DNA of 64,000 nt from Mycolicibacterium sp. CH28. Lineage in GTDB: Bacteria; Actinomycetota; Actinomycetes; Mycobacteriales; Mycobacteriaceae. This document shows positions 8,946 to 16,065 of this stretch, piece by piece. Every line of letters starts with the position of its first letter. Position 1 is the stretch's first letter. The position numbers were made by a program, and so were the translations under genes. The DNA lies in NCBI RefSeq assembly GCF_004745805.1, contig NZ_SRLQ01000014.1, forward strand, positions 186,001 through 250,000, written 5' to 3'. The notes beneath the pieces were generated by a model. That model had not been told where the DNA came from. It ran no database searches and was given only the letters and a program-made list of their open reading frames with translations.

Positions 8946-9245
8946 GTGAAGAAGATCAGCTTTGCCCTGGCGGCCGCGGTCACGCTCACCGCAACCCCGG
9001 TCAGCTCGGCTGCTGCCGCGGCAGCGACACCAACCGGAGGCGGCAACGCAGCCGATACCGTGGCGGCCCTGGAGTCCGACGGCTACACCGTGCAACTCAA
9101 CGGCAGCGCCAGCGTTCCGCTGTCCCGGTGTATAACCACCGGTGTCGAGGGCTTACCCGACTCCGTCGATTCGTCCAGCCCCGATACCAACCCCTTCGCG
9201 TTCACGACGGTCTACGTCGACATTTCCTGCCCAGACAATGTCTGA
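8946..9245 (+). CDS. small secreted protein, paralogue of the 32741-33055 product
   Basis: A 99-residue precursor. A signal peptide (KKISFALAAAVTLTATPVSSAAAAA) is followed by a mature part containing ESDGYTVQLNG, PLSRCITT and a C-terminal YVDISCP. The two cysteines probably form a disulphide. The same plan, QQGYTVN, MSKCVVT and a Cys near the C-terminus, occurs in the protein at 32741-33055. The GTG start follows an AAGGAG ribosome site 7 bases upstream. The open frame extends further left to 8574, but that part runs through the promoter region and is not protein-like. Function is unknown. Confidence 0.82.
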   Translation: MKKISFALAAAVTLTATPVSSAAAAAATPTGGGNAADTVAALESDGYTVQLNGSASVPLSRCITTGVEGLPDSVDSSSPDTNPFAFTTVYVDISCPDNV

Positions 9246-9288
9246 CGTCTCGATGCCAGTAGGGATTGCGCAGAGCGCGAGGGTATTT

Positions 9289-9299
9289 CCGAATCTTCA
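9289..9299 (+). repeat. 11-base motif CCGAATCTTCA, copy 2
   Basis: Identical to the copy at 8715-8725 and in the same orientation, 150 bases before the ATG of the small secreted peptide gene. See the first copy for interpretation. Confidence 0.4.
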
Positions 9300-9448
9300 C
9301 GAACCAACCAGAGGATGTTCGTCTCCAGACTGCAGGCTGAATACATTCCACTACAACGACTTCAGATGGAACGTAGGTGATTGATCTGCAGCGGCAAACG
9401 CATTCAGGCCGACCTACGAAGTCACAACAGGAAGAGGAGAACAAACCG

Positions 9449-9619
9449 ATGAAGAAATCAGCACTGACAGCGCTCATCGCCAGCGGATTGGCGGCAACCG
9501 TCCTGGGGCTGGCGAGCCCAGCTCACGCCGACACCGGCCACAACTGGTGGGTCAACCACGAGGTGGGCCAGAGTGCGAGCGTGCCGCACGTCAGCACCAG
9601 CGTCCAGCAGAGTCGTTGA
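9449..9619 (+). CDS. very small secreted peptide
   Basis: A 56-residue precursor with a clear signal peptide (MKKSALTALIASGLAATVLG, then LASPAHA) and a predicted cut before DTGHNWWVNH. The mature chain is only about 29 residues, is rich in His, Trp, Ser and Val, and has no cysteine. A GAAGAGGAG ribosome site precedes the ATG. A strong hairpin follows 15 bases after the stop, supporting it as a separate transcription unit. I do not recognise a family with known function. Confidence 0.72.
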   Translation: MKKSALTALIASGLAATVLGLASPAHADTGHNWWVNHEVGQSASVPHVSTSVQQSR

Positions 9620-9633
9620 GTCATAGCCGCGAA

Positions 9634-9663
9634 GGGGGCACCCGAGGCGGCGGAGGTGCCCCC
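9634..9663 (+). terminator. hairpin terminator after the small peptide gene
   Basis: Perfect 9-base arms, GGGGGCACC (9634-9642) and GGTGCCCCC (9655-9663), enclose a 12-base loop. There is no U-tract, as is common for mycobacterial terminators. It also lies just past the 3' end of the leftward CobW-type gene, so it may serve both strands. Confidence 0.6.
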
Positions 9664-9744
9664 ATCGCGCAGGCGCGGTACCGCGGCGGCTGCCTCAGCC
9701 GTCCCGTACTGATCGGGCACTACGACAAGCCGTCCCGGTGCGGG

Positions 9745-10806
9745 TCACCGTCGGACGGCGCGTTGCCAGCGCCGGGTCGCGGCCGCCGATGGCGACGAGT
9801 CTGCCGGTTGCAGCGCAGCGGACATGCTGGCGCGGACCGCGCGGGTGTCCAGGTGCATCCCGATCGCCACCAGGCAGGCCGGCGGTCGGGCCGATGCGGC
9901 ACCGCGCGCGATGTGCACCGAGGGGCCGACGACGTTGACCACATACGGCCGGGCCCCGCCGCGGTGCCGGACGGAGACGCACCCTTTCATCCGGTAGACC
10001 CCGGCAGGCGGGTCTTCCAGTAGGTCGAGCAGATGATCCGGGTCGACGTCGCCAGCGCCCGCCACCGTCACCGCATCGGCGTGGATGTGGTGGTGGTGCG
10101 CGCCGGTCGACTCCTCGAAAATGGCGTCCCGGAACGACAATTGGCCGGTCTCGTCGGTCGCCGCCGCTAGGTCGTAGAGCAGCGCGGGATCGATCCGCCC
10201 GTCGGTGACCCCGACGACCTGGGCGCGGGAGTTCCGTTCCCGAACCCTGCCTTCGACCCGGCGTACCGCCGCGTCGCGCTCCTCCACCGGGAGCTGATCG
10301 AGCTTGTTCACCACGACCAACGTCGCTGCACCGTAGCGAGCCGGCGCGACACCGCCGCAGTCAACGGTGTCGAAGTGTCGAGCGGCGTCGACGACGTCGA
10401 CGACGCCGCCGTCCCGGATCCCCTCGACTTCGCTGAATCCGAGGATGCGTGCCAGTGTGGCCGGGTCGGCAAGGCCGCTGGCCTCGACGACGATCGCGTC
10501 GAGCCGCAGCTTCGGGTTCGCCAGTTTCGTCAACGCCGCGCCGAGTTCGCCGTCGTCGGGAAGGCAACAGATACACCCGCCGGCAATCGATGCGGGCTCG
10601 TCGATCTGTCCGCTGATCAATCCGGCGTCGACATTGACGTCCCCGAAGTCGTTGACCACCACGCCGATCCGGGCATGTGGGGTGCGCAGGACGTGGTTGA
10701 GCAGTGTGGTCTTTCCCGCACCCAGGTAGCCGGTGAGCGCGATGACGGGGATCGCCGTGCGGCGGTCCCGTAGGGGCGTCGAGGCCATTCGGTGATGGTG
10801 CCACAT
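9745..10806 (-). CDS. CobW/COG0523-family metal-linked GTPase
   Basis: A 353-residue G3E-family GTPase. Walker A is LTGYLGAGKTTLLNH (about 24-38), the CxCC metal site is GGCICCLPDDGEL (about 76-88), Walker B/switch is VVEASGLADP, and the guanine-specificity motif is VVVNKLDQL. A His-rich loop (AHHHHIHADA) precedes a CobW C-terminal domain (about 260-335). These proteins are thought to deliver metals to client enzymes. No Zur-box-like sequence was seen upstream, unlike the COG0523 gene at 41875. An ATG at 10788 is an alternative start. Confidence 0.9.
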   Translation of the reverse strand: MWHHHRMASTPLRDRRTAIPVIALTGYLGAGKTTLLNHVLRTPHARIGVVVNDFGDVNVDAGLISGQIDEPASIAGGCICCLPDDGELGAALTKLANPKLRLDAIVVEASGLADPATLARILGFSEVEGIRDGGVVDVVDAARHFDTVDCGGVAPARYGAATLVVVNKLDQLPVEERDAAVRRVEGRVRERNSRAQVVGVTDGRIDPALLYDLAAATDETGQLSFRDAIFEESTGAHHHHIHADAVTVAGAGDVDPDHLLDLLEDPPAGVYRMKGCVSVRHRGGARPYVVNVVGPSVHIARGAASARPPACLVAIGMHLDTRAVRASMSAALQPADSSPSAAATRRWQRAVRR

Positions 10807-10879
10807 CCGTGGTCTACCGTGGATGGTGAGGCGCCGATTTCACCGGTGCCGGTCGGGCGAGCAAGATGACGACTGTGCT

Positions 10880-11155
10880 ATGAGAATTGTTGGTCTAGAA
10901 GAGCACTACGTCACCGAAGACGTTGTCGAAGCCTGGCGGAACGCGGATCGGCGATGGCAGGACCCGAGCCCGTCGCTGTCGCTGGATGGCGAGCTGACAC
11001 CCAGGTGCTCTCGCTGACCACCCCGGGCCTGGGGAATCTCGACGAGGCCGACGGCATCGCGCTGCAGCACGCTTGCAACGATCGCCTTCTATCTGGACCG
11101 GGTCGACCGGCTCGCGGCGATCGGCGGGCTCCAGCGCCCAGTGTCCGAATCCCGC
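10880..11155 (+). pseudogene. amidohydrolase remnant with frameshifts and deletions
   Basis: Three fragments of one amidohydrolase/decarboxylase-type protein lie in order but in different frames. MRIVGLEEHYVTEDVVEAW is an intact N-terminus starting at 10880. TQVLSLTTPGLGNLDEAD (about 11001-11056) follows after a frame change. FYLDRVDRLAAIGGLQRPVS (about 11088-11147), a segment normally far downstream in such proteins, is joined by another frame change. Intervening parts and the whole C-terminus are missing. At least two internal deletions and a 3' truncation are needed. It ends just before the DeoR operator at 11169. Confidence 0.75.
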
Positions 11156-11168
11156 CAAATATCACATA

Positions 11169-11211
11169 ATCAAACATTATCCTGCGATAAAACACGGGAT
11201 GGATGTTTGAT
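11169..11211. promoter_or_regulatory. inverted repeat, probable DeoR-family operator
   Basis: Perfect 9-base arms ATCAAACAT (11169-11177) and ATGTTTGAT (11203-11211) have centres 34 bases apart, ending 35 bases before the DeoR-family ATG. TGTTTGA/TCAAACA elements are typical of operators for this repressor family. The spacing suggests two half-sites on the same helix face, or looping across the promoter. The surrounding 60 bases are much more AT-rich than the window. Confidence 0.7.
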
Positions 11212-11246
11212 AGTGTGCGATCTGACATCAGGCGGAGGGTGATCCG

Positions 11247-12038
11247 ATGCTCGCGGAGCAACGCCGTCAGGCGATTCTGCAGGCGCTCGACGCGCGCGGA
11301 GCGGTACGGGTGTCGGACCTGGCCACCGATCTCGCCGTCTCGGAGATGACCGTGCGCCGCGACCTTGACGTGCTCGACGAGCAGAACATGCTGCGCAAGG
11401 TCCACGGCGGAGCGGTTGCCCAGCACAACAGGGGCGCGGAGCCGCGGTCAACGGCGAAGGCCGGCCAGCAGCTCCCCGAGAAGGCGGCGATCGCCGCTGC
11501 GGCGGCGGCCACCGTGCAGGACGGCATGACCATTGCGATCAGCGCCGGCACCACCACCACCGAGTTCGCCCGACGACTCCGCCAACGCTCCTCGATTACC
11601 GTGGTCACCAACTCCCTGAGCGTGTTCCACGTGCTCACCGAACCCGCCGACGAGGACAGCGCCGCTCCGGTGGTGTACCTCAGTGGCGGGGTGCGTACCC
11701 CGTCCGACGCCCTGGTCGGCCCCGTCGCTGACAATGCGATTGCGGCGTTTCGGGTCGACGCCACCTATCTGGGCGTGCATGGATTCGATCCCGATGCCGG
11801 GCTGACGACACCGAACATCGCTGAGGCGCAGACCAATAAAGCCTTGATCAGTGTCGGGGCGCGCCTAGTGGTGCTGGCCGACCACACCAAGTACCGCGAA
11901 GTCGGCACCAACGTCTTCGCCAACCTCGGACAGGTCGACACGCTCATCGTCGACGACGGCCTGGGTGATGCCGACTGTGTGGCGCTCGCCGGGCGCGTCG
12001 ACGAGCTCGTGATCGCCGGCGCGGGGACTCACCGATGA
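11247..12038 (+). CDS. DeoR-family repressor of the galactose operon
   Basis: A 263-residue DeoR/GlpR protein. The N-terminal HTH opens with MLAEQRRQAILQALDARGAV and includes SDLATDLAVSEMTVRRDLDV. The C-terminal sugar-phosphate sensor domain (about 75-235) has ISAGTTTTEFA and KALISVGARLVVLADHTKY, the phosphate-binding and conserved Asp-His-Thr-Lys motifs. It overlaps galT by 4 bases (ATGA) and is preceded by a TGTTTGA inverted repeat. I infer repression of galT-galK relieved by a galactose-derived phosphosugar. Confidence 0.92.
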   Translation: MLAEQRRQAILQALDARGAVRVSDLATDLAVSEMTVRRDLDVLDEQNMLRKVHGGAVAQHNRGAEPRSTAKAGQQLPEKAAIAAAAAATVQDGMTIAISAGTTTTEFARRLRQRSSITVVTNSLSVFHVLTEPADEDSAAPVVYLSGGVRTPSDALVGPVADNAIAAFRVDATYLGVHGFDPDAGLTTPNIAEAQTNKALISVGARLVVLADHTKYREVGTNVFANLGQVDTLIVDDGLGDADCVALAGRVDELVIAGAGTHR

Positions 12039-13141
12039 GCGCGGCGACCCCCACCCCATGGATGTTGGCCGACGGGCGCGAGGAACTGTTCTTCGCCCTC
12101 CAGGGTCACCAGCCGGCACCGGTGGCCGACCGACGGCCGCTGCCGGGCCGCGGCGACCAGAGCACACAGCTGCGCTTCGACCGGCAGACCGGGCAGTGGG
12201 TGATCGTCGCCGCGCTGCGCCAGGAGCGCACCTACAAGCCGGCTCCCGACGAGTGTCCGTTGTGCCCGGATCCGTCGGGCCTGGCGGGGGAGGTGCCTGC
12301 ACCCGCCTACGACGTGGTGGTCTTCGAGAATCGGTTCCCCAGCCTGGCCGGCGCAGCCGCACACCCCGGGCAGGCATTCGAATTACCCAGCACCGACGTC
12401 GATTTCGTCGCCGCGCCGGGACACGGCCGTTGCGAGGTCATCTGCTTCTCCAGTGACCACCGGGGCTCCTTCGCCGGACTGGCGCCGTCGCAGGCTCGCC
12501 TGGTCGTCGACGCGTGGCGCCACCGCACCGAAGATCTGCTGTCCCGGCCGGGCATCGCCCAAGTGTTCTGCTTCGAGAACCGCGGCGAGGACATCGGTGT
12601 GACGCTGACCCACCCGCATGGACAGATCTACGGCTACCCGTTCCTCACCCCGCGCACTACCGCGATGCTGTCTCGCGCCCGCGAGCACGAGCACCGCACG
12701 GGGAGAAATCTGTTCGCCGACATCCTTGCCGACGAGGTCGGCAACGGCACCCGGGTGATCGCCCGCAACGAGCTGTTCACCGCGTTCGTGCCCTTCGCCG
12801 CGCGGTGGCCGGTGGAGGTCCACATCTACCCGAATCGATTTGTGCACAACCTCACCGAACTCGACGAGACCGAGCTGGACGGATTCGCCGCCCTCTACCT
12901 GGATGTGCTTGGCCGCTTCGACCGGATGTACCCGACACCCCTTCCCTACATCAGCGCTTTGCACCAGTACTCCGACACCGACACCCAGCGCCTGGGGTAC
13001 TTCCACGTGGAACTGATGTCGGTCCGGCGCAGTGCCACCAAGCTGAAATACCTGGCCGGCTCCGAATCGGCGATGGATGTGTTCATCAGCGATGTCACTC
13101 CCGAGGTTGTGGCGCAATGGCTGCGGGAGCTGGCCCGATGA
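12035..13141 (+). CDS. galT: galactose-1-phosphate uridylyltransferase
   Basis: A 368-residue HIT-superfamily transferase that exchanges UMP between UDP-glucose and galactose-1-phosphate in the Leloir pathway. A zinc-site CPLC lies near residue 72, and the active-site motif THPHGQIYGYP (about 190-200) supplies the nucleophilic histidine of HPH. A C-terminal HxH-type region (ISALHQYSD, YFHVELMS) completes the fold. Ends overlap the DeoR gene and galK by 4 bases each, implying translational coupling. No UDP-galactose epimerase gene is in the window. Confidence 0.95.
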   Translation: MSAATPTPWMLADGREELFFALQGHQPAPVADRRPLPGRGDQSTQLRFDRQTGQWVIVAALRQERTYKPAPDECPLCPDPSGLAGEVPAPAYDVVVFENRFPSLAGAAAHPGQAFELPSTDVDFVAAPGHGRCEVICFSSDHRGSFAGLAPSQARLVVDAWRHRTEDLLSRPGIAQVFCFENRGEDIGVTLTHPHGQIYGYPFLTPRTTAMLSRAREHEHRTGRNLFADILADEVGNGTRVIARNELFTAFVPFAARWPVEVHIYPNRFVHNLTELDETELDGFAALYLDVLGRFDRMYPTPLPYISALHQYSDTDTQRLGYFHVELMSVRRSATKLKYLAGSESAMDVFISDVTPEVVAQWLRELAR

Positions 13142-14256
13142 GCGCGGGCGACGTGCATTACGCGGCGCCGGGCCGGATCAACCTGATCGGTGAGCACACC
13201 GACTACAACTTCGGGTACGCGCTGCCTATCGCGTTGCCGCAACGCACCGTTGCGCATTTTCGGCCCGACGGCAGCGACGCCGTCACCGTTCGCAGTGATC
13301 GCGAGGGCGATCCGGTGCGAATCCCGGTGGCCACCCGTCCCGGGGACGCCGACGGGTGGGCGGCCTACGTGGCCGGCGTCATCTGGGCGCTGGGCCAGGC
13401 CGGACACCGCGTCGGCGGGGGCGCCATGACGATCACCAGCGACGTGGAGGCCGGGTCGGGGTTGGCGTCCTCGGCGGCGCTGGGCTGCGCGGTCCTCGGC
13501 GCCGTCCTGACCGCAGAGGGGATCACCCTGGATCGTCTGCAGCAGGCGCGCATCGCCCAGCGTGCGGAGAACGAATATGTCGGTGCGCCAACCGGTTTGC
13601 TCGATCAACTCGCAGCGTTGTACGGGCAGCCGCGCCGAGCCATGCTGATCGATTTCCAGGACAGCTCGGTGCGCCCGGTTCCGTTCGACCCCGACACCGC
13701 CGGGCTGGCACTGCTGGTGATCAACTCCCGCGCCCAGCACCGCCACGCCGGCGGCGAGTACGCGGCACGGCGGGCTTCCTGCGAACGGGCGGCCCGCGAT
13801 CTCGGAGTCGGCTCATTGCGGGAGGTGCAGCACCGCGGCATGGAGGTCCTCAACGCGGTGGCCGATCCGCTCGACGCCCGCCGCGCCCGCCATGTGCTGA
13901 CGGAGAATCGCCGTGTGCTCGAATTCGTCGACGCCGTAGCGGCTTCCGACTTCTCCGGCGCTGGGACGATCATGACCGACTCGCACCGCTCGATGCGCGA
14001 CGATTTCGCGATCACCACGGCGCAGATCGACCGGATCGCCGACGTGGTGGTGTCGGCCGGGGCGCTCGGTGCCCGGATGACGGGCGGAGGGTTCGGGGGT
14101 TGCGTGATCGCGCTGGTTGCCGCCCAGGACATCGAGGCGGTCGGTGACGCGGTCCGGCGCGCGATGAACGACGGCGGATACCGCGAGCCGGGCATCGCAC
14201 GAACCCATGCCTCGGCCGGCGCCGGGCCCGTAGTGGTGGCGTCGCCACAGGTGTAG
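13138..14256 (+). CDS. galK: galactokinase
   Basis: A 372-residue GHMP kinase that phosphorylates galactose at C1 with ATP. Galactokinase signature PGRINLIGEHTDYNFGYALP (about 10-29), ATP-loop GSGLASSAALGCAV (about 102-115) and C-terminal MTGGGFGGCVIAL (about 311-323) are all present. The ATG at 13138 overlaps the galT stop (ATGA). The open frame continues far upstream through galT in the wrong frame and is not part of the gene. The family norm is 350-390 residues. Confidence 0.95.
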   Translation: MSAGDVHYAAPGRINLIGEHTDYNFGYALPIALPQRTVAHFRPDGSDAVTVRSDREGDPVRIPVATRPGDADGWAAYVAGVIWALGQAGHRVGGGAMTITSDVEAGSGLASSAALGCAVLGAVLTAEGITLDRLQQARIAQRAENEYVGAPTGLLDQLAALYGQPRRAMLIDFQDSSVRPVPFDPDTAGLALLVINSRAQHRHAGGEYAARRASCERAARDLGVGSLREVQHRGMEVLNAVADPLDARRARHVLTENRRVLEFVDAVAASDFSGAGTIMTDSHRSMRDDFAITTAQIDRIADVVVSAGALGARMTGGGFGGCVIALVAAQDIEAVGDAVRRAMNDGGYREPGIARTHASAGAGPVVVASPQV

Positions 14257-14265
14257 TAATTGACA

Positions 14266-14940
14266 ATGGACTATGACCCTGCCGATACGGCCGTCGTCGT
14301 CATCGACCCGCAGAACGATGTGCTCAGCCCGACCGGTAAAAACTGGGAGGTCCTGCAGGCCAGCGTGACCGAGAACGAGACGGTCGGACATCTGGTGGAG
14401 ATATTCACCGCCGCTAAGGCCGGCGGCTTCGCGGTGTTCATCTCGCCGCACTACTTCTATCCCACCGACCACCGGTGGTTGTTCAACGGGCCGCTGGAAT
14501 CCGATGAGCTGCGCACCGACACCTTCGCTCGGCGCGGCGCGCTGACCCTGGACGGCTTCACCGGTTCCGGCGCCGACTGGCTCGATGAATTCAAACCGTT
14601 CATCGATGACGGGGCCACCATCGTGGCAAGCCCCCATAAGGTGTGGGGTCCGCAGACCAACGATCTGGTCTTGCAACTACGTAAGCGCAAGATGGCGAAG
14701 GTCATCCTGTGCGGCATGCTCGCCAACATGTGCGTGGAATCGCATCTACGAGACCTGCTCGAGCAGGGATTCGAGGTCGCGGTCGTCCGCGACGCGACCG
14801 CGGGTCCGCGACACCCCGACCGTGGCGACGGTTACCAGGCCGCACTGGTGAACTTCGCCTTTCTGGCGCACGCTGTTCCTACTACGAGTGAGGCGGTAGC
14901 AGCCATGGTGCCGCCGACGAAAGGTCCGGTCCGTGACTGA
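14266..14940 (+). CDS. isochorismatase-family cysteine hydrolase
   Basis: A 224-residue isochorismatase-fold hydrolase. The catalytic Asp is in VVVIDPQNDVLS, a Lys lies in ASPHKVWGPQTNDL, and the nucleophilic Cys is in CGMLANMCVESHLRDLLEQG (the MCVES motif). Family members cleave amides or vinyl ethers (nicotinamidase, ureidoacrylate hydrolase and relatives). The ATG at 14266 is chosen over a TTG two codons upstream. It starts 9 bases after galK and overlaps the following NTF2-like gene by 8 bases, so it may be transcribed with the galactose genes though its chemistry looks unrelated. Confidence 0.88.
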   Translation: MDYDPADTAVVVIDPQNDVLSPTGKNWEVLQASVTENETVGHLVEIFTAAKAGGFAVFISPHYFYPTDHRWLFNGPLESDELRTDTFARRGALTLDGFTGSGADWLDEFKPFIDDGATIVASPHKVWGPQTNDLVLQLRKRKMAKVILCGMLANMCVESHLRDLLEQGFEVAVVRDATAGPRHPDRGDGYQAALVNFAFLAHAVPTTSEAVAAMVPPTKGPVRD

Positions 14941-15394
14941 ATCGCGCCCGCCGTTTCCGCCCTACGACCTGCAGACCGCACTGCAGAAGGTGCAGGCCGC
15001 CGAAGACGCCTGGAACACCTGCGATCCCCACCGAGTCAGCCTGGCGTACACGCCGGACAGCGTATGGCGCAATCGGGACCAGTTCGTCACCGGCCGCGAC
15101 CAGATCGTCGAATTCCTCACCGCCAAGTGGCAACGCGAACTCGACTACGCGTTGCGAAAAAGTCTGTGGGACTTCCACGGCAACCGGATTGCCGTCCGGT
15201 TCCAGTACGAATGCCGTGACCAGGAGGGCCGGTGGTGGCGCAGTTATGGCAACGAACTGTGGGAGTTTGACGACAATGGACTGATGCGTCGGCGCGAGGC
15301 CAGCATCAACGACGTTGCCATCGAAGAGTCCGAACGGCGGTACTTCGGACCGCGCCCCGACGGCGAACGTGGTCGGGACATCGCGTTGCAGTGA
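14933..15394 (+). CDS. DUF1348-type NTF2-like protein
   Basis: A 153-residue protein with an NTF2/SnoaL cone fold of the DUF1348 type. Recognisable parts are AEDAWNTCDPHRVSLAYT, SVWRNRDQFVTGRDQIVEFL, a Trp/Arg-rich strand (FQYECRDQEGRWWRSYGNEL) and REASINDVAI near the C-terminus. The fold forms a ligand pocket; the substrate of this subfamily is unknown. The GTG start overlaps the isochorismatase-like stop. Its neighbours include flavin proteins, so a role in the same small-molecule pathway is likely. Confidence 0.85.
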   Translation: MTESRPPFPPYDLQTALQKVQAAEDAWNTCDPHRVSLAYTPDSVWRNRDQFVTGRDQIVEFLTAKWQRELDYALRKSLWDFHGNRIAVRFQYECRDQEGRWWRSYGNELWEFDDNGLMRRREASINDVAIEESERRYFGPRPDGERGRDIALQ

Positions 15395-15426
15395 CGGTGC
15401 TGCGACGGCGCCGGATAGGAGACGAC

Positions 15427-16065
15427 ATGAGCAAGCGCTACGCCGCCATCGCGTTCACCGACGATGTCCGCGCCGTACAGGCCGAGCACGGCAGCCAGGG
15501 ATTCTACGGCCGCAAATTCGTCGCGGGCAAGGCAACACCTGGACCTGATCCACTGACCGAACTCGAGAAGGACTACCTGCGCGAGCGAGACGGCTTCTAT
15601 CTCGCCTCGGTGGGGGAGAGCGGCTGGCCCTATGTGCAATTCCGCGGCGGTCCACCAGGATTCGTGCACATCATGGACGACCACACCATCGGGTGGGCCG
15701 ACTTCCGCGGCAACCTGCAGTACATCAGCACCGGCAACGTCACCGGTGACGACCGCATTGCCATCATCGCACTGGATTACGCCCAACAGCGTCGGCTGAA
15801 GATCTTCGGGCACGCCCGCATCGTCACGGCCGATGAGGACTCTGAATTGGTGAGCTCTCTGGCTGACGATAGTTACGACGCGGTGATCGAGCGTGCCGTC
15901 GTCGTCAGCGTGGAGGCCTACGACTGGAACTGCCAACAGCACATCACTCCCCGCTACACCGCTGCCGAACTGGAGGGGGCTCTGGCGCCGATGCGTAGCC
16001 AGCTGGCCGCGCTGCAGACCGAGAACACCCGCCTGCGCGAGCAACTCGAGAACGCAAGCAGGTGA
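15427..16065 (+). CDS. pyridoxamine 5'-phosphate oxidase-family FMN-binding protein
   Basis: A 212-residue split-barrel flavin protein. The core has FYLASVGESGWPYVQFRGGP (about 58-77), GWADFRGNLQYISTGN (about 92-107) and RLKIFGHARIV (about 126-136). The last 30 residues (QLAALQTENTRLREQLENA) form a short coiled coil, suggesting oligomerisation. The ATG at 15427 is chosen because ATAGGAGA precedes it by 4 bases. It overlaps the MOSC-reductase gene by 4 bases. It may use FMN or a related cofactor and receive electrons from the downstream reductase, but this is inferred. Confidence 0.85.
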   Translation: MSKRYAAIAFTDDVRAVQAEHGSQGFYGRKFVAGKATPGPDPLTELEKDYLRERDGFYLASVGESGWPYVQFRGGPPGFVHIMDDHTIGWADFRGNLQYISTGNVTGDDRIAIIALDYAQQRRLKIFGHARIVTADEDSELVSSLADDSYDAVIERAVVVSVEAYDWNCQQHITPRYTAAELEGALAPMRSQLAALQTENTRLREQLENASR

